DNA from: Leuctra nigra
Lineage: Eukaryota; Arthropoda; Insecta; Plecoptera; Leuctridae
NCBI GenBank assembly: GCA_934045905.1
Contig: OW203767.1
Location: 18,479,073 to 18,543,072 of the forward strand
DNA: 64,000 bases
Reading direction: 5' to 3'
Shown here one piece after another: positions 1-13,112 of the stretch (positions are counted from its first letter, which is position 1; each line of letters begins with the position of its first letter). Below the pieces are notes generated by a model. That model was not told the origin of the DNA. It saw only the letters and a list, made by a program, of their open reading frames with translations, and made no database searches. Made by a program: the position numbers and the translations under genes.

Positions 1-1021
1 GTCTACCTTTAAATATTAGACCTCAGCCAATGAGAGTGGAGCTTTCTGGTCACGTGTCCATCAACTAACCAATCACATGACACGTGTCATATATCAGATA
101 GGTAACGCTACAAATCATTAAAGTGAAGTATTTTGGATTCTCTTTCGGCATTCTAAATTAATACACACCTTACTCAGGTATAACATTGCAAATGCCTAAG
201 ACTCATTCGTATAGCTGTTATCTTTTATGTACAGAGACAATGAATGCTTATCCATTCTATTCACTTTATTTGTATATTTACATATTTATTTAATTTTCCA
301 ACACTTATTAAACATTATTCTCGCACGGTGGTAAGGAATGTTGAACATACATAAAAAAGGATTCATACACAAGCACTTATCAATAAATTCTAAAAGTACT
401 GTAAAATCACAGATAAAAACACCACTTCTTGATGTAGAAATATAAATGAGAATCAAAACAAGTAATTATATACCACTTCTTCAAATAAATGCATTTTCGC
501 TTATCAACAATTATATACTTAACGTCATGATTGTATATTGCACTCTGCAACTTGCTTTATTGTTCTTCTGCAGAAGTGAAAATTGTTTTGTTGATTAAAA
601 CTATTTGTAAAAATACACGAAGTGAAGAAAACGGTTTCTTGTGATGAACGCCTCTTAGGATCAATAAAATGTAATTGAAATAATATGTTTTAGTCTTAAT
701 GAAAGAGATAAAAATAAGGGAGCAATCTGTGAGTGAAAAACAGTATTTGGATGTGGTTTCCCACGCATTTGAACTATTTTAACAATGTGTTACCATGGTG
801 AATACTTTGTTGCCATGACAATGCTCAGTTCCATGACGTCAAAACCGATATAACTGTTTTAAAACAAGGTTAAATAATTTTAAAATTTTGAGATTTCTAT
901 CAAACTTTCTGTAATTTAAAAACTATTTATACCATAATAATAATAATGTTTTGTTTGCCACATCCTAGACAATTGTATACTTTACTTTCAATGTTACATC
1001 GTTTTTTTTAATTCACTATAG
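1..1021. other. AT-rich gene-free DNA
   Basis: No coding exon is recognisable on either strand. The only structured motifs are two X-box-like sequences at 789-802 (GTTACCATGGTGAA) and 809-822 (GTTGCCATGACAAT), followed by a full CRE (TGACGTCA) near 833. These are discussed in the findings; the rest is unremarkable AT-rich sequence. Confidence 0.6.
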
Positions 1022-1732
1022 CAGGGGTCGGCAACCTGCGGCTCCTTGTTGGTTCTTGAATGGCTCTGTATAATTTAAATATAAATCAGGAATCGAAAAA
1101 TTTTAAAATTCTAAAAAAACGCCATGCGATTTAACAATTGGAAGGTTTGTTTGTTTTATAAGTATTTATTTAGCTTTCGCTATTTTAGTATTACATGTTA
1201 TGCTACATACACTTAACAATATTTATTTTATATGTTACACTCTTCCTTTTTCAAGTATTCAATCATTTTCATTTTAAATTGACCCACAGTATTACATTCA
1301 GTTAATTTATGATCTAATCTATTATATTCACTCACTCCATCCGACAAAACAGTTTTAAATCTAGACATTTGGACATACAAGTTTGACTGACCTCTTGTGC
1401 CATGTTCATGAATACTACTAACAATGTTTATTCTATCCTTTAAATACTCAGGTGCTAATCCTAACTTAATTTTATGAATAAAAAGGTTACTTGATTTAAT
1501 TTGTTCATTTGAGGGTCCCAAAAGATTTTTTAAATTGATGAAATTCTAGAAACTCGCCTTGCGAGGCAACAACTGGGGGGCTTCGTCAAAATATCAACAT
1601 AAACTGGTAATTCAATTTATTATTTTCAGTATATTTTAGTATTTGATTGCCTCTACTGCGGCTCCCATTATAATATAATTTAATAATTTTTGGGAAATTG
1701 GCTCTTTCACCAAAAAAGGTTACCGACTCCTG
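1022..1732. mobile_element. hAT-like non-autonomous DNA transposon
   Basis: The left end reads CAGGGGTCGGCAACCT. The reverse complement of the right end reads CAGGAGTCGGTAACCT, so 14 of 16 terminal bases match. A subterminal GCGGCTCC occurs near both ends (about 1038 and 1657). CAGGGGTCGGCAA-type termini are characteristic of the hAT superfamily. An 8-bp target duplication, expected for hAT, is not visible (cactatag on the left, tgaaattg on the right), so the exact ends or an intact insertion are uncertain. The interior holds a LINE fragment on the minus strand instead of a transposase. Confidence 0.6.
1228..1521 (-). pseudogene. Non-LTR retrotransposon ORF2 C-terminal fragment
   Basis: This 97-codon minus-strand frame resembles the region after the reverse transcriptase domain of CR1/Jockey/L2-type LINEs. 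It has an 'I-H-K-I-K-L-G-L-A-P-E-Y-L' stretch near residues 16-28, a 'GTRG' turn, a 'YNRL' where those families usually have 'WN-x-LP', and a final 'QFKMKMIEYLKK' matching the usual 'FK-x-x-L-K-x-x-L' ending. Catalytic RT motifs are absent, so it is a 3' remnant. An AATAAA-like signal follows the stop on the minus strand. It lies wholly inside the hAT-like element, so it is either nested or captured. Family assignment is by pattern only. Confidence 0.5.
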
Positions 1733-2440
1733 TGAAATTGTAACGTTCGTTCTCTCATATGAAACACTTTGATTTGAAGTTACGTGTGGTCCATTGCTAT
1801 CGCATCTTATCAGCTTGTCCATCTCGGAGATAATATTCACCGAGTCGGGTTTATGACTCAATCGTATCGCGCATGCGTGTACCTTGTCACGATCTCGGGT
1901 CAAAGGTCACCGGGCCTTCATTGTGGCCGACACTGGGGGGTCACTCAAGAAGCGTTGCGGCGTGATGACCACACAATAGAAGTGAAAATGTGTTGAAATC
2001 TACAGATTTGGGGGCTTGACTAATTCTCGTCAAATTTTACAGAATTCAAACTGTAGAGAAGGGGGACAACATTTACATAAATGGGTCAAATCTAGTGGAA
2101 TAAAGACGACATTGTAATCCGTAAAACCTGAAAGGGTGAGTTGCTAATGGACTTTCGACAAGGAAGACAAATGGGGGCAATCACTTTTTTGGAATTGTTA
2201 CCGTCAAGTTGAAGTACATGGAGTGACAAAGTTGAAGATGGATCCCTCTTTTTGTATTACTTCATTCCAAAACTTTGATCGCCAAAACTTTAGTGTTTCT
2301 ATTTTGCATAAGTAATTCAGAGCTAATATTAACATTTGGAGACCAAGGCATCAAGGCTTATGATCAAGATCAGAAGGGTTTCCTTCCTATAAAAATGTCT
2401 AAAAATACAATCCCAAGAAATTGAATCTTCTTTTTATAAC

Positions 2441-2685
2441 TCTGTACCTCAGAGGTAGACGGCCCGATGTCCATTTCAATGATTCTTCAAGTGAGCTCAA
2501 AAACCAGTAATTCTGCTTCCATCTAATCATATGCAATGGTGGGAGCAACGTAATTTTGAAAGTATAACTGTATTTGTTTATTTTAGTCAAATTGTAATTT
2601 TTTGGCTTGACTACATCATTCCGAAAGTGAGCAACGCAAAGTCGAGTATATGGACTCCCGCCCTTCTACCTCTGAGAAACAGATA
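2441..2685. repeat. Inverted-repeat element, dispersed family A
   Basis: The left end (about 2441-2480, CTCAGAGGTAGACGGCCC then GATGTCCAT) and the reverse complement of the right end (about 2645-2685, CTCAGAGGTAGAAGGGCG then GGAGTCCAT) are similar, giving imperfect terminal inverted repeats of about 40 bp around an AT-rich interior. The same terminal sequence occurs at 48435-48510 and in inverted orientation at 62790-62880, so this is a dispersed family. No coding capacity is visible; a non-autonomous DNA transposon is likely. Confidence 0.5.
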
Positions 2686-2689
2686 ACTC

Positions 2690-5600
2690 ATCAAGAAGTA
2701 AATATTCGGTGATATGAAACCAGGCAACTGTTCTAATTTTCAGCTAATTAGTAAACACCATCACTATTTCACCACGTCTATTCGCTTTAGTCAATCAGTT
2801 AGCAAATCTTTCAAAACACTCAGTTAATTGCAACACCAGAAAGGTTCAAAGATAAAAATAAGAGATTTATTTCATTCGAGATATATGATTGAGTGCATTG
2901 TTATTAGTTCTCGTCATAGATCATAGAGAGAAGAGATAGGATGGGTTAAAGTTACATACTTAGCCTTTGGCATAGACAAATATTTAGTGAATTTGTCATA
3001 CTATACATTTAATTATAGATTCCAATATGATTTAATTGAAAAGGTATGACATAAACTTATGTATCGGTTACCTCTGGGGCTATTCAGTCTATTGAATGGT
3101 CGATAAATTTAATTAATTTTTCGTATGTGTATAGTTTGCATCATAGATTATGCAACCATAATATGACTTTTGAAGTATCATATAAAGCAATACAACTAAA
3201 TATAAAATAATTATATTTATTTTACCGCGGTACTGATGTGAACTAATCAGTCCATTTAATCTATTTTATTACTCTTAATAATCAACCTGCCATTTTAAAT
3301 CAATAATGAATAGTTTTGATTTAATTCTTATATTTGTTTAAAGTATTACAGGATAAAATAGTTCATATACGGCATGGACTATAAATGCTATAATTCTCAA
3401 CTCCGCTGTAGGTACCCCCTTATAACTCAAATAATTAGACAGCTGACTATTTAGAATATCTTATACAAAAGCGCCGCCTTTACAAGCTAAAATCTTAACA
3501 GGTTAATATATTAAAATAGAACATGTTATATGAAAAGTCTTGTGATATGTTATATAACAGATAGGCTATTTTTTTACTCGAGCTCAAAGGTTAGCCATCG
3601 AATAATTTATTCAATCATATTGGAAAGACATAGCATTGCGTTTAAGTTAGAGGCAGGTGGATTAATCATAAGTTTTTCATTCAAGTCTCCTCCACTTGGT
3701 AGGTCTCTGAACCTTTTATTCGGAATCGCAAAACACTCTGAGAGAAATGAGGATGGGGAATAGATTTACTGCCAATGTGACTTCAGAAGTTCAACTTGAA
3801 TTTCAAGCAGATATTCGTCTGGGAAAGGTTCAAAGATTCTTTCGCCGAGTGGTGGACTCGTATTGCAAAATATACAAGAAAATCACATTTTTTCTGAGCT
3901 GATAAGCGAGTCTTTGGAGGCCTAGCTTCTCTTCAGAATATCAATCAGTCAAGCGGGGTGTTGTACTATGAATCAATTTTCCGGTGAAACCAAAAACCGA
4001 TATTGCTAGAAATCAATTAGCTAATCGAACTGGTTAGTAATGAATCTTTTTGTGAATCTTTTGTGAAAAAAATCCCTTTTTCGTTTAGTGCTTACTTTGC
4101 TATCGCTGCGCTTCTGTACGCAATTACGATTCCATCATTTACTGTTTTGGTGGCATTTTTATTTAGCTACGAGAAAGAAAATTATGGCAATAGTATCAGA
4201 CAGGGTGAGGAATAGGAAGGGTTATAGGCAAAGATTGTCTAGACAAATTGTGACCCTCAATTAAATACTTTCTTTGCAACATCTTAATTTAATACAAGAC
4301 ATTTCATATCGTTAAACAACGATACACCACGTAAATATGAACATGAAACCCAATACGTTTATTTTCTCACAAGTGGCGTTTTGTACGTTTGCCCTATTCA
4401 TGCATTACAGGATAAATAATGTTGAACATTCCTCGCACATAATTCGTTTTAACTTTCATGCCCGCATCGCTGATTTTCCGCTGGAACAACACCTAAAAGT
4501 GACCGGTGGATTTAGAACCACCCACAAATCTCTGCACAAGTGACGTGGGAGCAAAACTACGCCGAGATAATACCAATTAGCGATCAAACAACACGTCGTT
4601 CACATGGGAAGGAAAAAAATTACAATTCGTGACCAATATTTTTGAACGTGAAAACCCGTGAAAGTCCCGGACATGATTTCTTTTTATTTAACCTATTAAT
4701 AAATCAAATTTTTGACAAAATGCATGTTATTTATTTTTGTGATTATATGGTGAAAACTGAATCGTCCCTGCAGGTAGAGCGGTGAATGTAAAACCTTCAA
4801 GAGCATTGTTATTATAGAGTAAATATCACGGGTAAATTTGAATAAGAAATTGGCGGCCAATAAATTAGTGAAGATTGCAATGAAGATAAGAATTTGGTTA
4901 AGTTTTTGAAGATGTTCTGATTTATTATAGAGATAATGCTCTCGAGTGCATTGAAACACTGTTATTTACTTCAATTGATGGATAAGTATAGGTGTTTGAG
5001 ATTCTTTTTAGATGTTTTCGAAGTTTTATTTGAGGTCATACTTTCGATCAGTTTTGTGAGAGATGGACGTTTCCTGATCGTCTTGATGGAAACTAAAACT
5101 ACACACATCTTTATGTTTTCTTTGGCAAAAGTTGGGATGTGCACTCAAAACAATAAAAAACGGTACTTTGCACGAAACGGATTGGCTGCTGGTCAGGTAC
5201 CTTGACAATAAAATCCTTGTTATTATCAATGAAATCAGAGCTCACCTACTAGATTTAGATGATGCATAGCACAGACTTCATGGGATGATGCCATCAAACC
5301 TTTCAGACAATTTCCTTTTCTTTCGAGGTACCGTTTATTATTGTTCAAGTGTACAAATCACACAGAAAAGAAAAAAAATATTCTTGAAATTGTTAATATT
5401 GATTTGAATGATGATTTGTTTGTATTTTCTATATTATATTTGTTTTGAGTTTTGACATTTTGACCGATTTTTGTGTACTGTTAGATAAACATCAGAGAAA
5501 GTTATTTTTAGATTAAACAAATATTTATACATTTAAAGTTATTTATACATGTAAATAACTTGGTTTTTCACATTTTCTTTTAATAAAGCGTATTCTCATT

Positions 5601-8600
5601 GCGATAGATCGCGAATATAAAATGTTAAACCAGAAATCTCACGTTTTCACGTACATCCATGGAAAGGAAAACTCCGTGTGCAGCACATAAAATTGGCTCC
5701 GGCTGAAGAAAGGCAATATTTATCTCCGTGGGTGTACCTCTTAAATATAATTTTCACGTAAATTTCTCCGCAAATAATACATTTTCCGTTTTCTCTTCAA
5801 CCTCATCCCATCGCATCTTTTCCAACCCTGTCCTTCAAGAATGCTACAAAGAAACCTACTTACATCCAACAACCTGATCACTAAGTACATCTACTTAGTA
5901 GATAATTTCTTCACTCTACAAGCACAAGTAAATTCACATCAAAACACAATTTCACATTTAATTAGCCATATTATTTAGTAACAAGTTTATCTTAAAAAGA
6001 AAATACCGACTTAAAAATAAAAACTGAAAATGTCGTGTCAAACTATTATAAAATTCACTTTATTTCTCGAGTATAATTACGACTTAAGTTCAATAGCATT
6101 ATTAAATAGTGATTAGACTTTGTTAAAGTGTTGTTCTGACGGTGTTTGAAGGAAATTAACACCTATAAAGTGTGTCTGGAATTGTCAATGAAGGAAGGTG
6201 TTACACGCAATGGCTTGTGGCGTTGGTCAATTATCTGTTATCATATCTTATTATGTTTCTTCAACTATTTTCAAGGTGACGAAAGTTTTCTTTCAAACTG
6301 GATTCGAACTGGTGGTACTTGAGGTGTTAAATTAGGCTGCAGGGTAATCGATTAAATGGCCAGGTGCATTGCGACAGATTCAATTGGAAACTAGTTTAAA
6401 CCGTCGCAGAAAGTTCGTCGAGTTACAGATAAATAGAAAGAAGTGTTGAAATGTTTTGGTGATGGAATTTGCCCCGTCATCAAATTACATGACAAATTGA
6501 AGTTTTTATTAGCAAAATTTTAGCTCTGAAAATACGAGACACGTACCAATTTTCTACGGCTCCAATCCGAAATAATTGAATATTTTTAAGAAGTTTTCAA
6601 GATGGGCATGAAATTTCGCTTATTATTTTTCAAATAAGCATTGTTATGAGTTTTTTTTTAAAAAGGAACACACACACAAAAAAACTAACTGGACTGGAAT
6701 TGAGGTTATAAAATCCAAAATGAAGAGATTACATCCACTCTAGTACATGAAAGCATTAGCTAATATCGACATAATTAATCTAATCGTTCATAGTTAAATT
6801 GTTTTCGAGTTTTTTCTTTCTGTAACCACTCGCTTGAGCGTAGCAAACTTTTAGACATCACCGTGAACGAAAGATTCTTCATATTCTCATACGTTTCTTC
6901 ACCAAGAAAATATCTCTTACACTGATCTCAATTTTATGCTAGTAGTTTTTGCCGCCAGCAAATTTTCTAGACAGAAGTTACAAAAAAATCTGTCGATTAC
7001 ATCTCTATGTAGTTTTCAATATTTACTTAGAAGAGTACATAAAGATACCCCTGTGGTCGACATTTTAGATGTAAATTTTCAAAATCGTTGCACTAATTAT
7101 ATATTATACCCGTGTGGTCAAATCGAATCTTAACTGTCTATCTTATTTGTATAAGAGTTAATAATATAACGTATAAACACCCTATTTAATCGAGAGATAT
7201 CGGCAAATTAACCTGAGGCTAAACACGGATATAACAATAAGATCGTCGACGTATTTTAACGCCGCGTTTACCTTTAGTTAGATCGAAGATAAGTTATTTG
7301 ACAACGATTAACTTAGATTAAATTGCAGACGAAAACTGCCGTTAGCTCAAAGTGTTTTTATAGGTCATGTTACGTAAGTTGATTGATTTGGACCCACGTT
7401 CGTTTGGAATTTAATAATAACGATCGGGGGTTTAAATAGGTGATTGTTCGATTTACAGACTATATAGATCGAAGAGTTAGAGTTAGATTGCTGTGATTTT
7501 TTTTGTATCGTGATGAAAGCTTGCTTAAGGTCCAGGCATCACACATTAATGGTGCGAAATTTAAAATTTTATCGCCCGATCAATCGATGAAGTTTACATA
7601 TTGATGGGTTTTCATAGATTGGTTAAATTGGATCGATTATTTTTTGGACAGGTCCTAAACGATGAAAGTTGGCTATTTTCGTATGTGTTTTTTATTTCGG
7701 TTATGATCATTAATCTAGCTTGTAAAAATGCAAGAGGTCAGTGGCAGTTGAGGCAAGTTAAAGGAAATAAAACTAGTTGAAATTAAATAGAAATTTTAAT
7801 ATTTGTTATTTTTAATTACGCACTATTTCATAAATTAATTTTAATTAATTCAAATTAATTTATCACTGTTATATGTGGTAATTAAGAACATGATTTAGTA
7901 ATAACTGTTATGTGTTATTTATTAAGTTGGTACAACTTATCCTTATTAATAAGAAAGCAATTGTTATTGCATTGTTATTGCATTGTTATTAAGATGGAGA
8001 TTATTACCTATCTTTCTACATTCAACTTCAATATACAGATCTTGTAGAAAATGATAGATGCGATATTTTAAAACCGGAATTTCATGTAGGTAACGAAAAA
8101 AAATCTACTAAATTATAGACAAATAATTTTTTTGCACATCTGAAAATACGTAATTTCCACCGTAGTGACTGCGCAACGCAAGAAGTAGTTGAGCAATCTT
8201 TGTGGTTTCACAGTAGTTAGCTATGGCTCGTGTGTGGCACAAATTTGTATTTTCATTCCTTGTTATTAGTTGCAATAATGATAAGATTGACCATTACATA
8301 ATGGGACGGCTATAGAGTTCAAATTTCCCCTAATATCGAGCATCGCCCGAAGGAATATTTTTCATTGTGTTATATTAATTTTTTTATAATATAATATATT
8401 TTTTATTTAATTTATTTATAGAAATAGATGCATTTTCAGGTCTAAATGACACGAAATTTGACCCACTTATAGAATCATTTCCAATTCTACTGTCATTGTG
8501 TCTCCTTTCATTACTTTATTTCTCGTCACTAATTCTAGAACAATGATAAAGTATTCATCAGTAAAGTTAACGCAGTTATGTACAGAAGCAATACTCAGTA

Positions 8601-8749
8601 ATAAAGCAAATTTGCATATTCACATTTCTTTCAACATTCCAACAAAACGAAAATAATCTCTAAAAACAGGATATCTGTTATCTTTTGGCGGCCCTGCAAT
8701 AATTTCATCAAGTCAGATTGTTATTTTCTAAAATCCCTAAGCTGTACAA
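2690..8749. other. Gene-free AT-rich stretch
   Basis: About 6 kb with no supportable exon, RNA gene or array. Short open frames of 60-90 codons occur at the density expected in AT-rich DNA and show no protein-like pattern. The only recognisable item is a diverged dispersed repeat copy at 3971-4046. Confidence 0.55.
3971..4046. repeat. Dispersed repeat family B, copy 1
   Basis: A stretch from AATCAATTTTCCGGTGAAAC to TTAGTAATGAATCT resembles 56320-56395, where the same order of blocks (AATCAATTTTCC, GCTAGAAATCAAT, TAGTAATGAATCT) is present. Similarity is roughly three quarters by eye. Flanks also share motifs, so the true element may be longer. Type unknown. Confidence 0.5.
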
Positions 8750-8954
8750 ACAAGTAGCCAAAACAGGTAATATCAAAAACAGCTTCAGTGTTTATTTATT
8801 ATTAGGTCGATTTATTTCCTGAAACAGACCCTACAATGTGAGCTAAAATGGCTATTATTTGTTTAAGCCATTTTGGCTCACGGGGCTGTTTCAGGAAGAA
8901 AAACCCCTAAAATACCCTGGAGCTGTTTTTATTCAACCTGTTTAGGCTACTTGT
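8750..8954. mobile_element. Hairpin MITE (205 bp)
   Basis: Left arm ACAAGTAGCC-AAAACAGGT and right arm ACCTGTTT-AGGCTACTTGT are inverse complements. The arms continue inward through AACAGCT / AGCTGTT, CCTGAAACAG / CTGTTTCAGG and GAGCTAAAATGGCT / AGCCATTTTGGCTC to a loop of about 12 bases (attatttgttta). The whole unit can fold into one long stem. No coding capacity. Confidence 0.65.
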
Positions 8955-11907
8955 TATTACGTGTAGGCCTCATTCTGAAATACTAAGTTCGTAGAATCCG
9001 TGCCCCTGGTATTCGTCAACCCACAACACATTCTTATCATCACGTGCGTCGATCAGGTAGTCTCCTACTTGATCATCATGTGCGATCATCCAGGCGTGTT
9101 TTAAACATCACAATACCGGCGTTTAAATTACTAGTTCGGAGTTACTTTAGATCTTAGACAACCACCGGCTACCGGACTAATCCACACTTTACTAATAATC
9201 TAGCTAAGATCCGTTCCAGCCTTCAGTTCAGAGAATCCATCAGAGGAAATACCGAAGTACCTACTCACATTTAAATCAGATTTGTAATGAGCATCATCAT
9301 TATAACTTTATATTATATCATTATAACAACAGCCAATTCACAACTCTGGTAGAAACTTTTTTTTACATCCCCCCCCCCCCCCCCCTTTTTCCTTATAAAT
9401 TAAATTGTCATTTTTACAGGACAGATTTAATTTATAAATGGACATTTTTATTAAAGAATTTATTCTATGCATATTAAAGATTTCTCCGGAGCATGCAAAT
9501 TACAACACTATCAAAATATCACCAAAACCACAGATCTGTCAGTTGTCCGAATGTTTTTTTTGCCTACAAGAAGGCCATCAATATGAGTGACTTACGTAAA
9601 GTATGAATAAGATTAGCATTATTTTAAATCATTTGTAAAGAAACCACTGCAAATTGCAAATAGTTCAAAAAGGCGATCAATGAGAGCACTTTTAATGAAT
9701 TATCGTTTTAAAATCCCCGAAGAAAATAGTACAAATATGAAATTTGATAGGAAACAGTTTTCTAACAAACGTCGAAATTAAAGGAAAAAATAAAGGAAAT
9801 TGCAGGTAAATACATAATAATTTCAGGTGAATTGATCTGGTAAATATATTTTAATGCTGTACTACCACATATTAAATATTTTAAAACAGTCACACGATTA
9901 ATTTATATTCGGCACAATGATTAACTAGCAAAAAATAGATAATTAACCCAGGATTTGATATTGCAAAAGAAACTTGAAATAAATTATTGGTACATAATTG
10001 AAATTAACTGTATTTAAAATACAGATTTGATTTATGTCGAACTGAGAGAACGTTCGTGGAAAGATTTAGTTAATTTATCATTCTAGTAGGACGCAATCAA
10101 TCAATATCAGTAATATCTACACGACAAAATACCTACCACATAGCAAAAACGAAGATGTTTTACTTCACTGCATTAGAATTCTTAAATTCTTTACTTTGAA
10201 AACTATTGGTCTACAATTCTCGATGATACCTTTCAGAAAAAGAGAGCATGAAGGTAGACATTTTAATAAATATTATAATTAATAAGTAAATCCAACCTGA
10301 TTTGACCGCACAAGACTCGGTTTTGGACCTCCCAAACATCAAGGTAGCCTTAATATATTCATAATAACCAACTATATGTTTTTTATTAAGTTAACAAAAA
10401 TAAAAATATTCTTAATACCGACGAAATCAATTCATGAACAGACCTATTAGCAAGAATACATAATATTTAACGACATTTTTTTTATACCTCTCCAATTATC
10501 TCTGAGGATAAAATTAGCGAAGCCACTTAGGGTTCGTAACGCGTTGTAGTATAATTGTCGGCACAGGTAAGAGTGGGGCCAAGATGCTACTGTGTAGTTA
10601 TATTAATGTATTCAACTTATATTTAGTCGTGTTGGAACTAGATAGCATGTTGTTTTTTACTGGCTTTTGAGTACAGTTTTAAGAGGAAAAAAGGCAACCA
10701 TTTAAGATCGGTATCTTTTCTTTTACTAATATGTAGATAACTCCAAAAGACACTCATTACAGAGGCTTAATAGATGTGCGTATCTTGAGCCATCTTTAAA
10801 AAAGATAGAATAAAAAAATCTTTAACTTTTTTCTTGTGTGATAGTAAATTTCTGTTGGAAATTACTATCTGGTTCCTAATGAGACAGGGTTCGTAATCTT
10901 ACAGCATCTTTTCGTTTAGCAGTAAGGTGATGATTTTTATCGGTTAAGAATCGATTCTGAATCAGATAGTACGAAATTAATCGATTGATTTCTGTGATCT
11001 GATATCGATTTTTGTGTCATTTACTTAAGGAATGTGTGTAAGAAGTGATTTACAGTATTTCCAATTGATTGAAGACTGTAATTCAGTGAACAAGAAATAT
11101 CCATTCGCAATAATTTTTAAAACACTTTTTTAATTTTAATTGTGGGATTTGTTGAAACACGACAACCGTCTTCGATAGATTTTTTTTTGTAATTAAAGTC
11201 TACAGTTTCCACCTAACGTAATCGGCCTATGATTGATTGCGCTTGCGCAGTGCGGACTTGAAGATAATTGATACAAGAACATAAATTTCCGTTTTAATGA
11301 GCAAACTCCGGCGCTGGACCCGCGAGTCCGTCCATTAACATAACTTCGGGTACAGAAAGTTCGGCGAGGGTTTACAATGTTGATTTGTGGAATTTCTTGT
11401 ACTGAAATCCTACATTTCTCTACTTCTCTTCGGTCCACAGGTCTTGCATTGGTTAAGTGCAAATTACAGTGGCGGAACGCGAGGTTTCTGCAAGCAAAAT
11501 ACTGGAATCTGTATGTATTGGGATGCGCAAACGAAAGTTGCGCATATTATGGCATGGCGGTGGAATCGGAAGGGTAGCAGAGAATTAGTAATTCTCTTAA
11601 TCAGAGGATTATGGAATAGATTAAGTGTGACTTTAAAGGTAATTTATACAAAATTGTGGTTGTTTTGTCTTACGTAATGGGACTAATTGGTATTAAATAC
11701 CTAATAAAGTTTTACAATATTGTAAAGAAAGCAATTAATTAAAGGAAAAACACTCACGCTAATTTAAAACTTCCTACACTATAACCTAACTCAACCCTTG
11801 CAATTCCACAACCATGTAATGCACAACATTCCGCTTTCTTGATTAGATTATTCAAAAATAAAAGTGTGTACAGTGACCCATCAAACGGCTATTATAGGTA
11901 CATCCCA
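8955..11907. other. Gene-free AT-rich stretch
   Basis: Nothing supportable as a gene. A 17-base poly-C tract lies at 9369-9385. A less AT-rich patch around 11200-11580 has overlapping short frames on both strands but none with a recognisable domain or flanking splice sites. Confidence 0.5.
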
Positions 11908-12227
11908 GGGGCTGGATACACAAAAGGTATTATCTGCTAATACGTATTATCTTTTGATTTAAAAGATAAAGAGGTTTCTCTTATGCGGGATTCCACAATG
12001 AATAAAATTGTCTTTATGTAAAAAGAAATTGTGTCGATTATATATTTTGTGAACTCTGTAATAAGAGTGTAAATGTAATATTTAAATGTAATCTGTAATT
12101 AACATGAATAAAATGAATTGAAAATTTAATTGAATTGAATTGAATACCAAAAACACCATGTTAAATGAAAGATAATACAAAAGATAGTACGTATTAGGAG
12201 ATAATACCTTTTGTGAATCTGGCCCCC
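11908..12227. mobile_element. MITE with GGGGCCAGATTCACAAAA ends, carrying an insertion
   Basis: Left end GGGGCTGGATACACAAAAGG and right end (reverse complement) GGGGCCAGATTCACAAAAGG are near-identical inverted repeats. The arms continue inward through TATTATCT and ATACGTATTATC. A 141-bp relative at 28952-29092 has the same arms and the same internal ATACCAAAAACACCATGTTAA. Comparing the two shows about 182 extra bases here at 11962-12143. Confidence 0.7.
11962..12143 (+). mobile_element. LINE 3'-tail-like insertion nested in the MITE
   Basis: This segment is absent from the otherwise matching MITE copy at 28952-29092. It ends in AATAAAATGAATTGAAAATT followed by short TTGAA-type repeats, as expected for the 3' untranslated end of a 5'-truncated non-LTR retrotransposon with a simple-repeat tail. 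No coding sequence remains. Assignment to a LINE is inference from the tail structure. Confidence 0.45.
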
Positions 12228-13038
12228 AATTCTTGAGATTCACGTTTTAAAACCAAGTTCGTTTGCATTGTTTAAAACTTGAAAAAGTTGAAAGCTAAGG
12301 CTAGTTGTCAACTGTTTTAAGTTTTATAAAAACAAATAACTTGACCGGTTTCAAAACTTAGAAGCTCAATCATTGGCCTGCCTTAAAAATGCGTAAAACT
12401 CAAGCTTCATATTATATTCTTATTGATGTGTAATTGTATGTATACGCAAATTTTATAAGCGATCCCTCAAAATATATAAAATAGTTGACATTCAGAATAA
12501 TCCGTCAAGATTGAGGTATTTAACTCGAGGTGGAAATAATAAATCATACGAGCGCCCCAATTTCCCCGCGCTTGTTCCGCCACTGGTCCCAGCGGGTCAG
12601 TTACTAACTAATTCAGATCACCATGATCTCGTCGCCCTATAATGTAAGTCACACTAGAGGAATGCTGGTACTGGACCATACCGTGGATTCCAAGGTATAA
12701 ATACGATCTACCGAACCTTATCGAATTACAAGATAAAAAATACATCGTAGCGCATTGGATGAAATTTAATACTTTGGATAAAAGTAACAAGACAAATACA
12801 TTATCTTGATTAAGGAAATGGAATTATTCTGAGTTACAATTTGTGGAGTATCAACTGAAGTAAAAGAGTTTTATTAGAACAGGTATTTTTTTTAGATTTT
12901 TTTTTTATGAAAATCTCTTGACACAAAATCAAGAGTTCATATTACCGAACGATAAGACAATCACGAAGATTATGGAAATTCCGTAAAATTAAAAATCATC
13001 GGCAAAAAGTAAATGTGAGGTTTATGGATTTAGTTTAG

Positions 13039-13112
13039 TGTCGATGTGGCCCAGCGGCAGAGCTTTAAAGTACAAATCAGAAGTGGGTTCAAATTCAAAT
13101 CCTCTCGACGAG
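13039..13112 (+). mobile_element. tRNA-derived SINE head (relic)
   Basis: An A-box-like GTGGCCCAGCGGCAGAGC at about 13046-13063 is followed by a B-box-like GGGTTCAAATTC at 13085-13096, the spacing of an internal Pol III promoter. A cloverleaf does not close well (weak acceptor and anticodon stems), so this looks like a SINE head or tRNA relic, not a functional tRNA. Confidence 0.45.

Noticed and set aside
11193..11677. Overlapping frames of 66-96 codons on both strands near a less AT-rich patch
   Set aside because: No recognisable domain, no consistent splice sites, and mutually overlapping on opposite strands.
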